From Streptomyces pinistramenti (lineage in GTDB: Bacteria > Actinomycetota > Actinomycetes > Streptomycetales > Streptomycetaceae): a stretch of 64,000 bases of DNA. A model generated the notes under the pieces. The model saw nothing but the letters and a program-made list of their open reading frames with translations. It had not been told where the DNA came from and did no database searches. The stretch lies in NCBI RefSeq assembly GCF_020564935.1, contig NZ_JAJCXB010000017.1, positions 1 to 64,000 on the forward strand, read 5' to 3'. Below are positions 62,867-64,000 of this stretch, piece by piece (position 1 is the first letter of the stretch; each line of letters opens with the position of its first letter). The position numbers and the translations under genes are program-made.

Positions 62867-64000
62867 GTGTCCGAATCAGCCATGCCGTACGCCCGCAGTG
62901 AAGCCACCCGGCTGCTCTGCGCGGGCGTCTATCTCGACCACACCTTCCGCAGCTCCGTGATCGAACAGCTCGTGCAGCACGAGGAGCGGCCGATCGCGCC
63001 ATCGGTGGGCGTGGACGCGGTACCGGTCCTCGCGCACGCGCTGCGCGCCCGGAAGCTCGAACTGCCCACCGCCCTCCTGCTGCTGTGCGTCTGGGCGGGC
63101 TTCTTCGTCGCCGACTACGCGTTCGGCGTCCCGGTGTCGGGCATGCCCATGGCGTGGCCGCTCGGGTACGGCGCGCTGTGCCTCGTGATGTGGAGCGTGC
63201 GGGCGGGCACCGGCCACGGCACCGCCGTCTACACCGTCGACCGGACCACGCTGCGCGCGGCGGTACCGGGGCAGCGGGGCCGGATCCTGGCACTGGCGCC
63301 GATCGGCTCCCGGTTGCTGGTGGTGGCGTACTGGGCGTTCGCCGTCTCGGGCTTCGTCTTCGGGTCGGCGGCCAACTGGCCCGCCGTCCTCTTCCCGCTG
63401 CTGATCGCGCTGACGGTCTGGCTGCACCGCACCCGCATCTCGGGGGTGCTGCGCAGCGAGCTGGGCCGCGAGGAGTTCGCCGCGCTGCCGCGCGCCGAGC
63501 TGCCCGTGCACGAGCGCTACCTGCGGATCGGCGCGGCCGTGGAACGCGAGCAGCACGCCGGGCTCACCATCTACGACCCCTTCCGGCCGTTCATCGGCGT
63601 GGGCTCACCGTACGAACCCTGGTCGTTCGCCCTGGAGTTGAAGCGCAGGAAGTCCGCGGATCCGGGCCTGGCGCCGCTCACCAGCGCCCAGGTCATCGAG
63701 CTGATCAGGCCGCGGCTTGAGGCGCTGCGGGATGCCGCGGCGGCCACCAGCCTCGACCGGCTCAAGGACATGGAGATCAAGGAGTTCGTGTACCTGCCCG
63801 CGGGGGTGGCGCGGGCCGATGTGCCCTACGACGTGGAGACCGTGCAGCAGCACCTGGACGAGGCGGTCGACGAGGGCGGCGAGGCGCGGCGGCACTTCCT
63901 GCGGATCAGGGTCGGCGCGGACGAACAGGTCGTGGTGTCGGTGCTGGTGCGCGTCCACACCCAGGGCGGGATGCTCGTCCTGGAGGTCGTGCCGCACGTA
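62867..64000 (+). CDS. Hypothetical multi-pass membrane protein (3' end outside window)
   Basis: The frame is open from GTG 62867 (VSESAMPYARSEATRLLCAG), six bases after GGGGGA, to the last base of the window, giving 378 codons with no stop. ATG 62882 is a possible later start. Hydrophobic segments lie at about 65-85 (TALLLLCVWAGFFVADYAFG), 90-110 (LGYGALCLVMWSV) and 145-185 (LLVVAYWAFAVSGFVFG; LLIALTVWL). The remainder (about 200-378) is soluble and rich in charged residues. No family was recognised. It is divergent from the lan operon; whether it relates to immunity or export is unknown. Confidence 0.75.
   Translation, partial: MSESAMPYARSEATRLLCAGVYLDHTFRSSVIEQLVQHEERPIAPSVGVDAVPVLAHALRARKLELPTALLLLCVWAGFFVADYAFGVPVSGMPMAWPLGYGALCLVMWSVRAGTGHGTAVYTVDRTTLRAAVPGQRGRILALAPIGSRLLVVAYWAFAVSGFVFGSAANWPAVLFPLLIALTVWLHRTRISGVLRSELGREEFAALPRAELPVHERYLRIGAAVEREQHAGLTIYDPFRPFIGVGSPYEPWSFALELKRRKSADPGLAPLTSAQVIELIRPRLEALRDAAAATSLDRLKDMEIKEFVYLPAGVARADVPYDVETVQQHLDEAVDEGGEARRHFLRIRVGADEQVVVSVLVRVHTQGGMLVLEVVPHV

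Overview
The window is a stretch of actinomycete chromosome, almost certainly Streptomyces. It has very high G+C, GTG starts, tightly overlapping genes, and a HspR/HAIR-controlled dnaK operon. The core gene set (purA, fbaA, pyrE, clpB, dnaK-grpE-dnaJ-hspR, dcd) is typical of the conserved central arm of Streptomyces chromosomes. Two ParB (parS-like) palindromes lie between genes on the left, which fits a position in the origin-proximal region. No species can be assigned from the sequence alone.

Layout. 1-40 kb is core chromosome: a protein C-terminus, purA, a lipid-kinase-like gene, a GbsR/MarR-type regulator facing a decayed ABC ATPase, a two-component system, a tryptophan-to-anthranilate operon (dioxygenase, putative formamidase, kynureninase), a drug-type MFS pump, a PTS IIBC permease coupled to a MalY-like lyase, fbaA, pyrE, an aldose epimerase, a spermidine-synthase-like membrane protein, the clpB locus and the dnaK chaperone operon. 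These are followed by an Fe-S membrane oxidoreductase, a Yip1-family protein, a secreted GDSL/ricin-lectin hydrolase, a phosphoribosyltransferase, dcd and a tRNA-Gly(CCC).

40.2-48.9 kb, directly downstream of the tRNA, is a graveyard of insertion sequences: IS5-, IS701-, IS630-, IS3- and IS30-family relics, several nested. It contains one intact-looking low-G+C DGQHR/ParB-like gene and one apparently intact IS5-family element using a -1 frameshift. Ends and target duplications can be read directly for an IS701-family and an IS630-family element.

49-57 kb carries an oligopeptide ABC importer (permease, permease, fused ATPases, lipoprotein) and a BCCT osmolyte/choline-type transporter.

57.3-62.1 kb is a compact class I lanthipeptide operon: a 42-residue precursor with an FDLD leader motif and a very short C-terminal core containing one cysteine, a full-length LanB dehydratase and a LanC cyclase. 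They run from a recognisable promoter, with a hairpin between the precursor and lanB. No dedicated transporter, protease, tailoring enzyme or immunity gene is visible. The tiny single-ring core is the most novel-looking item in the window. The window ends inside an unidentified membrane protein.

How parts work together. HspR probably represses both clpB and its own dnaK operon through the HAIR palindromes. The three overlapping kyn-type genes form one translationally coupled catabolic unit. The precursor, LanB and LanC suffice in principle to build one lanthionine-containing peptide.
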